DNA of 48,343 bases from an uncultured Mycoplasmatota bacterium (GTDB lineage Bacteria; Bacillota_I; Bacilli_A; RF39; UBA660). The translations under genes were made by a program, and so were the position numbers. Positions 28,581-37,195 of this stretch are shown here, one piece after another. The notes beneath the pieces are model-generated. The model did not search any database. It worked only from the letters and a program-made list of their open reading frames with translations, and had not been told where the DNA came from. Each line of letters begins with the position of its first letter. Within the stretch, counting starts at the first letter, position 1. The stretch is from positions 1 to 48,343 of the forward strand of contig USGV01000009.1 of the NCBI GenBank assembly GCA_900554305.1. The letters are read 5' to 3'.

Positions 28581-29789
28581 TTATTTTCTTGAAACTAATT
28601 GTTGAAAGTCATCTATACTTATTCTCTTGTTTTCAGCACGTTGTTCTGCTTTTGCTTGAAGTTGTTCTTGTGCTTGATAACTTTTTAAAAGAGCAAGTAC
28701 TTTCTTATAATCGTCTAAGGTTAATAGATTATCAAAAACATCCACTGATTGTTTTTGTTTTGGAAGAACTTTTTTAGGAAGTGTTGATTTACTGACTATC
28801 AATGGTCCTTCTGTAATCTTAATTCTCTTTTGTTTCTTTGGAATATCTTTCGTCTTTCGTTCCTCTGATACTTTTCTTGGCTCTTCTTTTTTGTTATTTT
28901 GACTTTCTAACATCATATCTAAGAATTGAGGATTATCATCTGATACAAAATTTGGTATATCCATTAAATAACTATTATCATTTTCTACTGAAGTTTTCAT
29001 AAAATCTACAATACTTGTAGTCTCTTTCTTTTCTGCTTCTTTTATTGTAGACTCTCTTTTTACTGAACCGCGAATAATTCTTGGTACTTCTGTTTTGGTA
29101 ATACTATCTGGTAGTTTTCTTTTATAGATTGTTTCCTGTTTGATAATAGGTTCTGGTATAGGTGCTTCTATATTAGCGTAGTCGTTCTTTCTTTCTAATT
29201 GTTCATAGTCTTCTTCTTTTTTCTGTTGATAGATTCTAATTATTTTATAAATAATTAAGAATAGTATCCAAACTATAAAAATTGTACTCGATAGTTCGAT
29301 TAACGCTAGAGCATTTTCATTTTGATAGATAGAAGTTTGCTCAAAAATATCTAATTTATTTGTTGTAATTATATTAATAATTAAAATTAATAGATAATGA
29401 ATGATACAAAATACTATAGTATTAATTGCTCTAATCCACTTAGTTATTTTCCTATTAAATATACTAATCCATAAAATTATGTTAGTTGCAACAATTGCTG
29501 CAAAATAGATTGCTAAATTAGGAAAATATACAGCAATAAAGAAATTATTCATCATGTAATCAAACATATTAAATAATTCTTCTCTATAAAAGATTAGAGA
29601 AACAAGAGTGATGGAACCGTAGATAGCCATACAAATAAATTTGCTTATTTTTTTTGTTTTCGTATTGGTTGCTATTAATAGTAATGCTAAAGCTACTAGA
29701 ATCACAATTGCTACTACAAATAGGCCAGAAGATGATGTGACATCCCCTAAAATTTTTAATTTATCAGCTAGTGATAATCTAGACATCAT
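28581..29789 (-). CDS. Multi-pass membrane protein with long charged tail, in the sortase operon
   Basis: The protein has about 402 residues. Five hydrophobic segments fill residues 20-190 (VVAIVILVALALLLIAT; FIVWILFLIIYKIIRIY). A hydrophilic, probably cytoplasmic tail of about 200 residues follows, rich in Lys, Glu and Ser and ending ISIDDFQQLVSRK. The frame can start at GTG 29795, but the ATG at 29789 is better spaced from the GGGGGG binding site. It starts 23 bases after the sortase stop and is last in the adhesin-sortase operon. No family recognised; an assembly or regulatory role for the surface protein is a guess from position only. Confidence 0.7.
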   Translation of the reverse strand: MMSRLSLADKLKILGDVTSSSGLFVVAIVILVALALLLIATNTKTKKISKFICMAIYGSITLVSLIFYREELFNMFDYMMNNFFIAVYFPNLAIYFAAIVATNIILWISIFNRKITKWIRAINTIVFCIIHYLLILIINIITTNKLDIFEQTSIYQNENALALIELSSTIFIVWILFLIIYKIIRIYQQKKEEDYEQLERKNDYANIEAPIPEPIIKQETIYKRKLPDSITKTEVPRIIRGSVKRESTIKEAEKKETTSIVDFMKTSVENDNSYLMDIPNFVSDDNPQFLDMMLESQNNKKEEPRKVSEERKTKDIPKKQKRIKITEGPLIVSKSTLPKKVLPKQKQSVDVFDNLLTLDDYKKVLALLKSYQAQEQLQAKAEQRAENKRISIDDFQQLVSRK

Positions 29790-29812
29790 CTTCACCCCCC
29801 TACTTCACTCTT

Positions 29813-30481
29813 TTATTCTGCTTCTACATTTTCTAGTTCAGCAATATAAACTGTCTGTGTTGCTTCATCATTGTTGGTACAAGTTACTAGTGTTAATGTT
29901 GTCTTATTATAATTACGATAAATTGCTATTTTTCCTGTTTTGTTTTGTTTATATATATTAGTAATTTTATATGTATATTTTTTTCCTTTATATGTTACAT
30001 AAGCTTCGTCTCCGACATTCAAACGGTAAAGTTCGTTGAAAAAGGCTTTCCATCCTGTTCCTGAATGTCCTGCTAAAATGAAATTTCCTCTTTCTACATC
30101 TGGATAGGTGGAACCTTCTATTACCATGATGTTTTTTTCTACGTCATTTTCACTGGAGCGTTTATCTACAAATCCTTTATTTAAATTTATTTTAGGAATT
30201 GTTAAATATCCAATATAATCATCTGTATAAGTATCACTTTCTTCTGGTTGTTCACTTTGTCCTTCGGTTTCTTCTGTTATTTGACTAGCTATTTCTTTGT
30301 CTTCGTTAGATTTATAAAATATATTCGCCATATAATCGTAGGCATATACTCTTTTTGATTGTATGTAATTATATGAAACAAAGAATCCCCCAGTTAGTGT
30401 TAGGACGGCCCCTATTATGGCAACAACACTTGGAGAGATTCTTTTTTCCTTATACTCTTTGTTTACTGTTCTTTTGAACAA
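29813..30481 (-). CDS. Sortase with no visible Arg at the usual catalytic position
   Basis: N-terminal membrane segment (about VVAIIGAVLTLTGGFFVSY), an acidic linker, then a sortase barrel: YIGYLTIPKINLN, NFILAGHSGTGWKAFFNEL with the catalytic His, and TLTLVTCTNNDEATQTVYI with the catalytic Cys. The strand after Cys normally carries the essential Arg; here that stretch contains Gln and no Arg. Start is uncertain: the frame opens at TTG 30508, but the TTG at 30481 follows GGTGG at a good distance, so I use it; either way the gene overlaps the adhesin gene by tens of bases. The substrate is probably the adjacent adhesin with its PNTG-type signal. Confidence 0.85.
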   Translation of the reverse strand: MFKRTVNKEYKEKRISPSVVAIIGAVLTLTGGFFVSYNYIQSKRVYAYDYMANIFYKSNEDKEIASQITEETEGQSEQPEESDTYTDDYIGYLTIPKINLNKGFVDKRSSENDVEKNIMVIEGSTYPDVERGNFILAGHSGTGWKAFFNELYRLNVGDEAYVTYKGKKYTYKITNIYKQNKTGKIAIYRNYNKTTLTLVTCTNNDEATQTVYIAELENVEAE

Positions 30482-31976
30482 ATCTAATTCCACCGCCGAT
30501 AATTCCAAGACCTAAAATAACTAGTAATATTGAACTTGCTACTCCAGTATTTGGTACTTCTACTATTGGAGCATTTTCAATTGTTATTTGGTGTGATACA
30601 TGTTCTGCATCTAATGTGAAACTATATACTTCATTGCTCTTTTGATATCCGCTAGGAGCACTGACTTCTTCTACGGTATATGTTCCATCTTTTAATCCAG
30701 TTAGTACATAAGGATCTGTAGTAGATGTAAATCTTGCAACTTCTTTACCATCAGCATCTTTTACTACAATTACTGCACCTGCTAATGGCTCACCAGTTGA
30801 TTGATCTACTTTAATGATATTTACTACTCGTTCTTTTGCCTCGTTGTAGAATTTAATTTTTTGTTCTCTACTATTATCATCAATTGTAAATTTTACTACT
30901 TCTTCGCTTAATTCATATCCGTCTGGAGCTTTTGTTTCTTCTACGGTATATGTCCCATTAGGTAAATTTTTAATTACATGTCCTAATGTTGTAGATGTCC
31001 AACTAGTAATTTCGTTTCCTTCAGAATCTTTTAACACTAACTTAGCACCAGCGATAGCGTTACCTGTTGCTTTATCAATTTTTACAATTGTTATTTTTGA
31101 TGTAGAAATCGATAAATCAATAGAGGTTTCTACTTTTTCTTCTACTGGAGTAATAACTGAAGGTGTAACATTTTGTTGGTTTTGTACATCTGGTTGATAT
31201 TCATATGCTTTATATATTTTACCAGTTGCACTGATTTTCACTTTAATTGTTTCTTTTGTTCCGTCTACTTTAGAAACTGGAACTTTTACTCTGAATGTTT
31301 CACTTGATGAGAATGTTGTCTTAGATTTACCATTTTTATCAATTATACTTGTTCCTTCAGGACCTGAAGTTATTGATACTTTGTATTCTGATATATTAGT
31401 TGAAGATACCTTGATTTCGTCTGATATATAATTCTTTCCGTCACTTGACATAGATAATACTTTATCAGACACGCTGGCACTTAATGTTGTCTTTTGGTAT
31501 CCTTTTGCTTTTGCGTCTTTTGCTTTTGCCACTAAATCTTTAATATATGGTCTTAAATTATATTGATCAGAACCATTGGTTTTAAATGAAGCTGAAAGAT
31601 TTGAGCTTCCTGTTGTATCATCTAAATACCACCATAAAGCTGTTTGGGTAATATAGTAATCCTTTAATTTTTCTCCTGTAAATGTCTTATGTGGATAACC
31701 ATTTATCATAATGTAAGCAACTCCTGCATCTAACTCACCCACTAAATGAGCAGTTGAGTTCTGTGCAGTCAATTTATGAATATTTAAACAATACATATAA
31801 TCTCCAGATGTTGTTGTCTTAGTTGTAAAGTATGTTCCAGCAACATATCCAGGAATTGATTGTGAACTTCCTAATTGAATCTCCTGTGGAACGGCATTTA
31901 CCGTGGTTGTTAGCGTGCAGTAACTAACAACAGCAATTAATATTGCTACTAAAAATTTTTTTATTTGTTTTTTCAT
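30450..31976 (-). CDS. LPxTG-like surface adhesin with thioester domain and two SpaA/Cna_B repeats
   Basis: The protein has 508 residues. Signal peptide at 1-28 (ends VNA). Residues about 45-160 form a thioester domain: YMYCLNIHK (Cys near 60) and YITQTALWWYLDD (Gln near 110), the pair that makes an internal Cys-Gln thioester used for covalent attachment to host or other surfaces. Residues about 295-382 and 383-470 are SpaA-type Cna_B domains (TIVKIDKATGNAIAGAKLVL; VNIIKVDQSTGEPLAGAVIV), expected to hold Lys-Asn isopeptide bonds. The C-terminus is VEVPNTG, a hydrophobic segment and KNSKQRV, a sorting signal with VPNTG in place of LPxTG. Strong binding site GGAGGGGG. First gene of the operon with sortase and a membrane protein. 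Confidence 0.92.
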   Translation of the reverse strand: MKKQIKKFLVAILIAVVSYCTLTTTVNAVPQEIQLGSSQSIPGYVAGTYFTTKTTTSGDYMYCLNIHKLTAQNSTAHLVGELDAGVAYIMINGYPHKTFTGEKLKDYYITQTALWWYLDDTTGSSNLSASFKTNGSDQYNLRPYIKDLVAKAKDAKAKGYQKTTLSASVSDKVLSMSSDGKNYISDEIKVSSTNISEYKVSITSGPEGTSIIDKNGKSKTTFSSSETFRVKVPVSKVDGTKETIKVKISATGKIYKAYEYQPDVQNQQNVTPSVITPVEEKVETSIDLSISTSKITIVKIDKATGNAIAGAKLVLKDSEGNEITSWTSTTLGHVIKNLPNGTYTVEETKAPDGYELSEEVVKFTIDDNSREQKIKFYNEAKERVVNIIKVDQSTGEPLAGAVIVVKDADGKEVARFTSTTDPYVLTGLKDGTYTVEEVSAPSGYQKSNEVYSFTLDAEHVSHQITIENAPIVEVPNTGVASSILLVILGLGIIGGGIRFVQKNSKQRV

Positions 31977-32002
31977 ATCGTTTCCCCCTCCAATGTGGCT
32001 AT

Positions 32003-32031
32003 ATTATACCACTAATTGCTTGATATTTCAA
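32003..32031 (-). promoter_or_regulatory. Promoter of the adhesin-sortase operon
   Basis: TATAAT (minus strand, 32003-32008), a 17-base spacer and TTGAAA (32026-32031). Confidence 0.8.
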
Positions 32032-32105
32032 GAGTAATATATAATTTCTCTTTCTACTTGTTATTATATTCTTTTTTTTCTATTTTGGAAAGGGATTTTG
32101 CTTAA

Positions 32106-32552
32106 TTAATTATAACGATTCCAACTTATAGTACTTCCGTTTTCCTGAGCCTTATTTTGATAATTATCCGATGTGTTGTTTTTCTCTAATAAAATATTTG
32201 TGGGAATAATAATTATTAGTGCTAAAAGAATTGTAAAAAGTACCGTTTCTATTACAAAAAAGATACTTTTTTCTTGATTTTTCAACAATTCTTCTGGACT
32301 TTTTTTACCGGCATGTGTATATACTAGAAAAAGAATCGCTCCTACTAATGCTAACCCTAAAATTACAATTACTAAGATTTGTAAAAAACTTAAACTTGGG
32401 TTGACAGCAATTACTTGATCTATTCCGTAACTTCGGTATACCACTTCTCCATTATGGCAAAATGCATAATAAATTGTATAGCTAATCCCTATTAAAGCTA
32501 TTACTATAATTAATAGGCATATACGTACATATTCATTAAATTTATTTTTCAA
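32106..32552 (-). CDS. Small three-pass membrane protein (TTG start)
   Basis: About 148 residues with hydrophobic segments near 12-30 (LLIIVIALIGISYTIYYAF), 60-82 (ILVIVILGLALVGAILFLVY) and 105-125 (VIETVLFTILLALIIIIP). The open frame reaches ATG 32582, but that ATG lies in the preceding gene's terminator hairpin; the TTG at 32550-32552 follows AGAAGGAGATGATAAA perfectly, so I use it. Function unknown. It stands between the phosphodiesterase terminator and the adhesin promoter. Confidence 0.7.
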   Translation of the reverse strand: MKNKFNEYVRICLLIIVIALIGISYTIYYAFCHNGEVVYRSYGIDQVIAVNPSLSFLQILVIVILGLALVGAILFLVYTHAGKKSPEELLKNQEKSIFFVIETVLFTILLALIIIIPTNILLEKNNTSDNYQNKAQENGSTISWNRYN

Positions 32553-32573
32553 TTTATCATCTCCTTCTAAAAT

Positions 32574-32609
32574 AAAATACACGTCTTTTGTGAAAAGAAC
32601 GTGTATTTT
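32574..32609 (-). terminator. Intrinsic terminator after the phosphodiesterase gene
   Basis: An 11-bp stem, AAAATACACGT with ACGTGTATTTT (32574-32584 and 32599-32609), followed by TATTTTAG on the minus strand. Confidence 0.8.
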
Positions 32610-32615
32610 GCGATT

Positions 32616-33155
32616 TTAATTTAATATTTCTTCTTTTATAATATTATCATCAATATCATAAATGGTTACTTTATTTTCATCGTAGATTAAATAACTTGGT
32701 TTATTTCCTTCTTTTGGTAAAGAAATAGATCCTGGATTTATATAATAATTTGTTTCTATCTTTTTTATAAATGGAATATGGAAATGCCCATAAATTAATA
32801 TAGAATTTTCCTTCATCCAATTACTCTCATTATATATATGTCCATGTGTAATATATAGATCATGATTTTCTGTCATAATGAAGCTTAAATCATTCATAAT
32901 TGGAAAATTGGAAACCATTAAGTCTACTTCTGAATCACAATTTCCCCTCATACACAATAATTTATCTTTCATTGATTCCAAAAACTCTTGTACCTCTGAA
33001 ATATTATATCCTTCTATCATCTTATTTCTTGGTCCAATATAGTATAGGTCCCCTAATACTACTAATTTATCACATTTAAGTTCCTCAAACTTTTCCTTTA
33101 TTTTCTTTAGATTTGTTGATATTCCATGAATATCTGATATAAACATTAGTTTCAT
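32616..33155 (-). CDS. YfcE/MJ0936-type metallophosphoesterase
   Basis: The protein has 179 residues with the calcineurin-like metal-binding motifs in order: FISDIHGI, VVLGDLYYIGPRN, MRGNCDSEVD, ITHGHIY and YGHFHIPF, with NPGSISLP near the C-terminus. This pattern is that of the YfcE/MJ0936 phosphodiesterases, cytoplasmic Mn-dependent enzymes active on model phosphodiesters; the natural substrate is unknown. It is a single-gene unit with its own promoter and terminator. Confidence 0.92.
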   Translation of the reverse strand: MKLMFISDIHGISTNLKKIKEKFEELKCDKLVVLGDLYYIGPRNKMIEGYNISEVQEFLESMKDKLLCMRGNCDSEVDLMVSNFPIMNDLSFIMTENHDLYITHGHIYNESNWMKENSILIYGHFHIPFIKKIETNYYINPGSISLPKEGNKPSYLIYDENKVTIYDIDDNIIKEEILN

Positions 33156-33197
33156 TTTATTCTCCTATCTATAAAATAATGGGTATTTTTACATTAT

Positions 33198-33226
33198 ATT
33201 ATATAATATAATATTTTTTATATCAA
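33198..33226 (-). promoter_or_regulatory. Promoter of the phosphodiesterase gene
   Basis: TATAAT (minus strand, 33198-33203), a 17-base spacer and TTGATA (33221-33226). Confidence 0.75.
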
Positions 33227-33233
33227 ATTAGTT

Positions 33234-33263
33234 TTAAAATAAAAGATGACATTCTGTCATCTT
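33234..33263 (-). terminator. Intrinsic terminator of the ABC importer operon
   Basis: AAGATGACA/TGTCATCTT 9-bp stem with a 3-base loop (33243-33263), followed by TTATTTT on the minus strand. A second AT-rich inverted repeat at about 33267-33287 lies between it and the permease stop. Confidence 0.8.
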
Positions 33264-33301
33264 ATTTCGAAAGATTCTTTTCGAGAAATCTTGATCATTT
33301 T

Positions 33302-34105
33302 TTAAAATCCCTGTTTTTTCTTACTATATATTTCTAGAAGATCTATTATAAAATACATGATATAAGAAATAATTCCTAGTATTACTACTCCCGTAATTAC
33401 TAAGTTAATATTAAATACTTGAGAACCATACATAATTAAATATCCCAAACCACTTTTTGATACTAATAATTCTCCCATGATTACACCTATTAAAGACATA
33501 GAAATATTAATCTTTAAAGCACTGATTAAAGTTGGTATATTACTAGGCAATACTACTTTTATAAATATTTGCCATTTTGTTGCTCCAAATGACTTTAATA
33601 ATGTTATATAACTTTTATTAGTTTGAGAAAATCCTTGATAGATTGTGATAATTGTTACAAATGTGCTAATAAGTAAAGCCATAAAAATAATTGAGTTGGT
33701 ACTTGCTCCTACCCAGATGATAATTAATGGTCCTAAGGCTACCTTGGGTAAAGAATTTAATATTGTTAAATATGGATCTACTACCTTGGCGATAATTTTA
33801 TTACTCCAAAGAATCGTAGCGATGATAAATCCTAGGATGGTTGCAATAGAGAAACTGATGAAGACTTCATATAGTGTTACTCCTATATGAGTAAATAATG
33901 TTTTATCTTGAAATAGTTGATATGTGGTTTCTATTACCTTTGTAGGTGATGAAGACAAAAAAGTATTAATTAGTTCAAATCTAGATAAGAGTTCCCAAGC
34001 AATTAAAAAGCAAACAATAATTAACAAACGAAAAAAGCAAACGATTCTTTTTTCCTTTTTTCGCTTTTTTAAATACTCTATATGTTCTTTACTATATGTG
34101 GACAT
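33302..34105 (-). CDS. ABC importer permease (SsuC/TauC/ThiX family)
   Basis: The protein has 267 residues with six membrane segments and the BPD permease loop SFGATKWQIFIKVVLPSNIPTLISALKI that contacts the ATPase. It matches permeases of nitrate/sulfonate/taurine and pyrimidine-precursor importers. The start overlaps the ATPase stop by 14 bases. It is last in a three-gene operon ordered binding protein, ATPase, permease. Confidence 0.92.
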   Translation of the reverse strand: MSTYSKEHIEYLKKRKKEKRIVCFFRLLIIVCFLIAWELLSRFELINTFLSSSPTKVIETTYQLFQDKTLFTHIGVTLYEVFISFSIATILGFIIATILWSNKIIAKVVDPYLTILNSLPKVALGPLIIIWVGASTNSIIFMALLISTFVTIITIYQGFSQTNKSYITLLKSFGATKWQIFIKVVLPSNIPTLISALKINISMSLIGVIMGELLVSKSGLGYLIMYGSQVFNINLVITGVVILGIISYIMYFIIDLLEIYSKKKQGF

Positions 34106-34838
34106 CTAAATCCCTCCATATTTCATCATAAAACTCAGGAAACTCTTTACATTTTCTATTATGAATTGGAGTTGATTTATTACTCATCTTTATTTCGTAA
34201 ACCTTTTTAACTATTGCTGGTCTTTTTGACAAAACTATAATTCTATCTGACATGCTAATTGCTTCTGCGATGTCATGTGTTACCATGATTGCTGTTTTTC
34301 CTTCTTTTTTTATAATTTTATAAATATCATCACTAATAGCTAGTCTGGATTGATAATCTAATGCAGACATCGCTTCATCTAATAACAAAATATCTGGTTT
34401 TGTAGCTAGTGTTCTGATTAATGCTACTCTTTGACGCATTCCTCCAGATAGTCTTGATGGATACTCATCCATAAACTCTCCTAGTCCATATGTTTTTAAC
34501 AAATAAATAACATAATCTTTATTTTCTTTTGTTAGTTTTTTCGTTACTTCTAAGCCTAATAAACAGTTTTCTAGCACTGTTCTCCATTCAAATAAGGAAT
34601 CATTTTGTAACATGTAACCAATGGTATAGTCTTTAGAAAAAGAAATTTCTCCGTTTGATTTTTCTTCTAGACCAGCAAGAATGGAAAGTATTGTCGACTT
34701 TCCACAGCCACTTGGTCCTACTATTGAAATAAACTCTTTATCGTTTACGTCGAAGGAAACAGAGTCAAGTGCCTTTATTTCCCCTTCTCTTGTATGAAAT
34801 GATTTCTCTAAATTAGTAACGGTTAATATCTTATCCAC
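34092..34838 (-). CDS. ABC importer ATPase (GTG start)
   Basis: The protein has 248 residues with Walker A GPSGCGKST, Q-loop YMLQNDSLFEW, signature LSGGMRQRV, Walker B ILLLDEAMSALD (family usually DEPFSALD) and the H-loop MVTHDIAEA. It drives uptake through the adjacent permease. The GTG start at 34836-34838 overlaps the binding-protein stop by eight bases. Confidence 0.94.
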   Translation of the reverse strand: MDKILTVTNLEKSFHTREGEIKALDSVSFDVNDKEFISIVGPSGCGKSTILSILAGLEEKSNGEISFSKDYTIGYMLQNDSLFEWRTVLENCLLGLEVTKKLTKENKDYVIYLLKTYGLGEFMDEYPSRLSGGMRQRVALIRTLATKPDILLLDEAMSALDYQSRLAISDDIYKIIKKEGKTAIMVTHDIAEAISMSDRIIVLSKRPAIVKKVYEIKMSNKSTPIHNRKCKEFPEFYDEIWRDLDVHI

Positions 34839-35826
34839 GATACATTAATTTAGCATATGGAACTTTTTCATCAATTGCTCCATAATCTATCATAATATCT
34901 TGTAAATGATTAAATGAATCTTCCGAAAACTCTGTAGTTTTAGGCCATGCATCGATATTGCGATATCTTTTTACTACCTTTGCAATATCTTCAATTGATG
35001 TATCTGGAAATTGATTGATAATCGCTTTTGCTACTTCTTCATCGGTATGATTATGTACATAATCAATTCCTTTTTGTATAGCCTTAGTAAAGTTTTCTAT
35101 CAATTCTTTATTTTCTTCTATATAGCTTATTCTTGCAGAATAAGATGTATATGGAACGATTCCTCCTAACTCTCCAAGACTAGCTACGACATATCCATAA
35201 CCTTCTTTTTCTAGTTCTAAAGCATTTGGCTCAAATAAAGTTACAAAGTCTCCTTCGCCACCTATGAAGGCTCCTCCCATAGAAGCAAATTCGATTGAAG
35301 TATTGATATTTACATCCTTTTTAGGATCAATACCATTTTCTTTTAAAGCGTATTCTAGAGTCATCTCCGGCATACCACCCGCGCGGCCTCCTAATATTTC
35401 TTTCCCTTTTAAATCTTCTAATGTAAAATCTTTTATTTTTTCTCTTGATACTATGAAAGATCCATCTTTTTGTGTCAATTGAGCAAATGTTTTTAAATAA
35501 TCTTTTTCTCCTCCTTGATATACGTAAATAGTTCCTTCACTACCACAGAATCCAATATCGGCATCTCCCGATAGTACCGCAGCTGTTACCTTATCAGCAC
35601 CGCTAGTTAAAATTAATTCAATATCTATCCCTACTTCTTCAAAATATCCCTTTTCTATTGCAACATACTGAGGTGCATAAAAAATAGAATGGGTTACTTC
35701 TGCTAATGTCACTTCTGTTAACTTTTTATCTTTCGAATCCCCTTTATTTAAATCAAATAAGACTAATGCAGCTAGTAAAAATACTAAAATACCAGCTACA
35801 ATCCAAATAATAACCTTCTTTTTCAT
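34831..35826 (-). CDS. NMT1/THI5-like substrate-binding protein of an ABC importer, membrane-anchored
   Basis: The protein has 331 residues. FYAPQYVAIEKGYFEEVGID, the block SGDADIGFCGSEGTIYVYQG and the GKEILGGRAGGMPEM region match the NMT1/THI5-like family that binds thiamine pyrimidine precursors, sulfonates or nitrate. The ligand cannot be assigned; no THI riboswitch is visible upstream. Instead of a lipobox the N-terminus is a hydrophobic anchor (IIWIVAGILVFLLAALVLF) with no Cys, so the protein is probably held by an uncleaved membrane segment or secreted. First gene of the operon, after AAAGGAGAATT. Confidence 0.88.
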   Translation of the reverse strand: MKKKVIIWIVAGILVFLLAALVLFDLNKGDSKDKKLTEVTLAEVTHSIFYAPQYVAIEKGYFEEVGIDIELILTSGADKVTAAVLSGDADIGFCGSEGTIYVYQGGEKDYLKTFAQLTQKDGSFIVSREKIKDFTLEDLKGKEILGGRAGGMPEMTLEYALKENGIDPKKDVNINTSIEFASMGGAFIGGEGDFVTLFEPNALELEKEGYGYVVASLGELGGIVPYTSYSARISYIEENKELIENFTKAIQKGIDYVHNHTDEEVAKAIINQFPDTSIEDIAKVVKRYRNIDAWPKTTEFSEDSFNHLQDIMIDYGAIDEKVPYAKLMYRG

Positions 35827-35843
35827 AATTCTCCTTTCTAAGT

Positions 35844-35872
35844 ATTATATGAAAGAAGAAAAAAAGTGTTAG
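35844..35872 (-). promoter_or_regulatory. Promoter of the ABC importer operon
   Basis: TATAAT (minus strand, 35844-35849), a 17-base spacer and CTAACA (35867-35872), a moderate -35 match. Confidence 0.55.
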
Positions 35873-35881
35873 TTTGTATAC

Positions 35882-35910
35882 AAAAAAAAGAAGTTCATTT
35901 TAAAACTTCT
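35882..35910 (-). terminator. Intrinsic terminator of the nitroreductase gene
   Basis: AGAAGTT/AACTTCT stem (35889-35895 with 35904-35910), followed by a run of T on the minus strand (A residues 35882-35889). It overlaps the nitroreductase stop. Confidence 0.75.
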
Positions 35911-36397
35911 CATAATGTATTTTTTCTTCATAATAGTTATTATTGGGTTCCTTTTGGTCTTTTGTATATCCTAAAGAAATGGTTGCAAATACTTGATAGT
36001 TGTTAGGAATCTCTAATATTTCTTTTACTTTATCACTTTTTTCTATATTAGGATATTCTCCTATCCAACAGGATCCAATTTTTAAGTCTGTTGCTTCTAA
36101 TAAAATATTTTCTACTACAGCACCACAATCCGCCTGCCAATAAGGAGTCTCTTTTTCATCGCCTGGAGAGATAACGATAATTGCGGCAGCAGCATACTTT
36201 AACATATGGCAGTATAATCCGGTTTCACTTAATCTATTTAACGTCTCTTTTTCTGTTACTATAATAAACTCATACGGTTTTTTATTATGGGCAGAAGGTG
36301 CTTGCATACCAGCTTTTACTAGTTGTATTAGTTTCTCTTTTGGTATTTCCTTATCTTCATATTTTCGAATACTTCTTCTTTGATAAATAATATTCAT
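35900..36397 (-). CDS. Nitroreductase-family FMN protein
   Basis: The protein has 165 residues from ATG 36397, which follows AAGGAGACTAAAT; the frame is open 17 codons upstream but those lie inside the previous gene. RRSIRKYEDKEIPKEKL, then MQAPSAHNKKPYEFIIV, DCGAVVENILLEATDLKIGS and ATISLGYTK are the FMN-binding blocks of small nitroreductases, NAD(P)H-dependent reductases of quinones or nitro-compounds with unknown native substrates. It starts two bases beyond the upstream stop, so it is co-transcribed with the zinc-ribbon protein. Confidence 0.92.
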   Translation of the reverse strand: MNIIYQRRSIRKYEDKEIPKEKLIQLVKAGMQAPSAHNKKPYEFIIVTEKETLNRLSETGLYCHMLKYAAAAIIVISPGDEKETPYWQADCGAVVENILLEATDLKIGSCWIGEYPNIEKSDKVKEILEIPNNYQVFATISLGYTKDQKEPNNNYYEEKIHYEKF

Positions 36398-36399
36398 AT

Positions 36400-37116
36400 T
36401 TAGTCTCCTTTTTGCTCTAGGCTTGTATCTTCTACAATACTTCCACAATAACTACACCAAGTCTTTCCACCTCTGTTTAAGTGATTTGGTGCTCCACAAT
36501 TTTGACAGTTTACTGTGATTTTGTCACTATTCTTATTTTTTCCTTTCGTATTATAATAGGTAATTGTACCATCTACTTTATTTAAAATAATTCCATCAAT
36601 TAAATCTTTTTCATCTAAATATGCTAAGTCATCTAAAACTTGCTTTTGTATTTCTTGAAATGTTTTACCTGGAATATGAGGAATTCTTGCAGCAATTTCT
36701 GGGATTTGTAACTTACTTCTATAAATATAAGGGCGATATTTTTTTAATAACTCTTGCTCTTCTTTACTACAACGATTTACTAGTCCGTTTGCTTCATCTA
36801 CGAAATAATCTTCTGGAATTTTCTTAATTTGTTTTAAATATCGAATCTTTAATATACATTCTGTATATGTACATCCTGCAAGCTCTGCAATTTGTTTTAT
36901 ATCTTCTTCGTTACTTTTTATAATTTGGGAATATATTATTTTCATTTTTTTTATGAAATCTTCATCTTTTAAAGATTCTGTACCATAGAATTTTGCATAA
37001 TCTATATACTTTCTTTCTTGGGACTTATTTACGGGTTTTATTTGCTCATTTACTATTTTTATTACACTGCTAATAATTATAATCATAAATATTATTATAT
37101 ATAAAGTTTCTATCAT
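36400..37116 (-). CDS. Membrane-anchored zinc-ribbon protein of unknown function
   Basis: About 238 residues from ATG 37116 (the frame opens at 37170, inside the promoter). One membrane segment at residues 2-20, a helical middle with an HTH-like stretch (DIKQIAELAGCTYTECILKI), a second helical block, and a C-terminal zinc ribbon CQNCGAPN ... WCSYCG. The arrangement suggests a tethered cytoplasmic protein, possibly protein- or nucleic-acid-binding. Family not recognised. Strong promoter upstream; nitroreductase follows. Confidence 0.75.
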   Translation of the reverse strand: MIETLYIIIFMIIIISSVIKIVNEQIKPVNKSQERKYIDYAKFYGTESLKDEDFIKKMKIIYSQIIKSNEEDIKQIAELAGCTYTECILKIRYLKQIKKIPEDYFVDEANGLVNRCSKEEQELLKKYRPYIYRSKLQIPEIAARIPHIPGKTFQEIQKQVLDDLAYLDEKDLIDGIILNKVDGTITYYNTKGKNKNSDKITVNCQNCGAPNHLNRGGKTWCSYCGSIVEDTSLEQKGD

Positions 37117-37141
37117 ATTTAACACTCTACTTTCTATTTTT

Positions 37142-37170
37142 ATTATATAGTAAGTAGTGTTGTTTTGCAA
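37142..37170 (-). promoter_or_regulatory. Promoter of the zinc-ribbon/nitroreductase operon
   Basis: TATAAT (minus strand, 37142-37147), a 17-base spacer and TTGCAA (37165-37170). It lies directly beyond the DUF362 terminator. Confidence 0.8.
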
Positions 37171-37195
37171 AAGAAAAAGACGAAGAATCGTCTTT
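37171..37195 (-). terminator. Intrinsic terminator of the DUF362 gene
   Basis: AAAGACGA/TCGTCTTT 8-bp stem with a 4-base loop (37176-37195), followed by TTCTTTT on the minus strand. Confidence 0.85.

Noticed and set aside
35827..35900. THI (TPP) riboswitch before the NMT1/THI5-like importer
   Set aside because: The leader is only about 20-40 bases after the predicted start and has none of the conserved CTGAGA-type elements.
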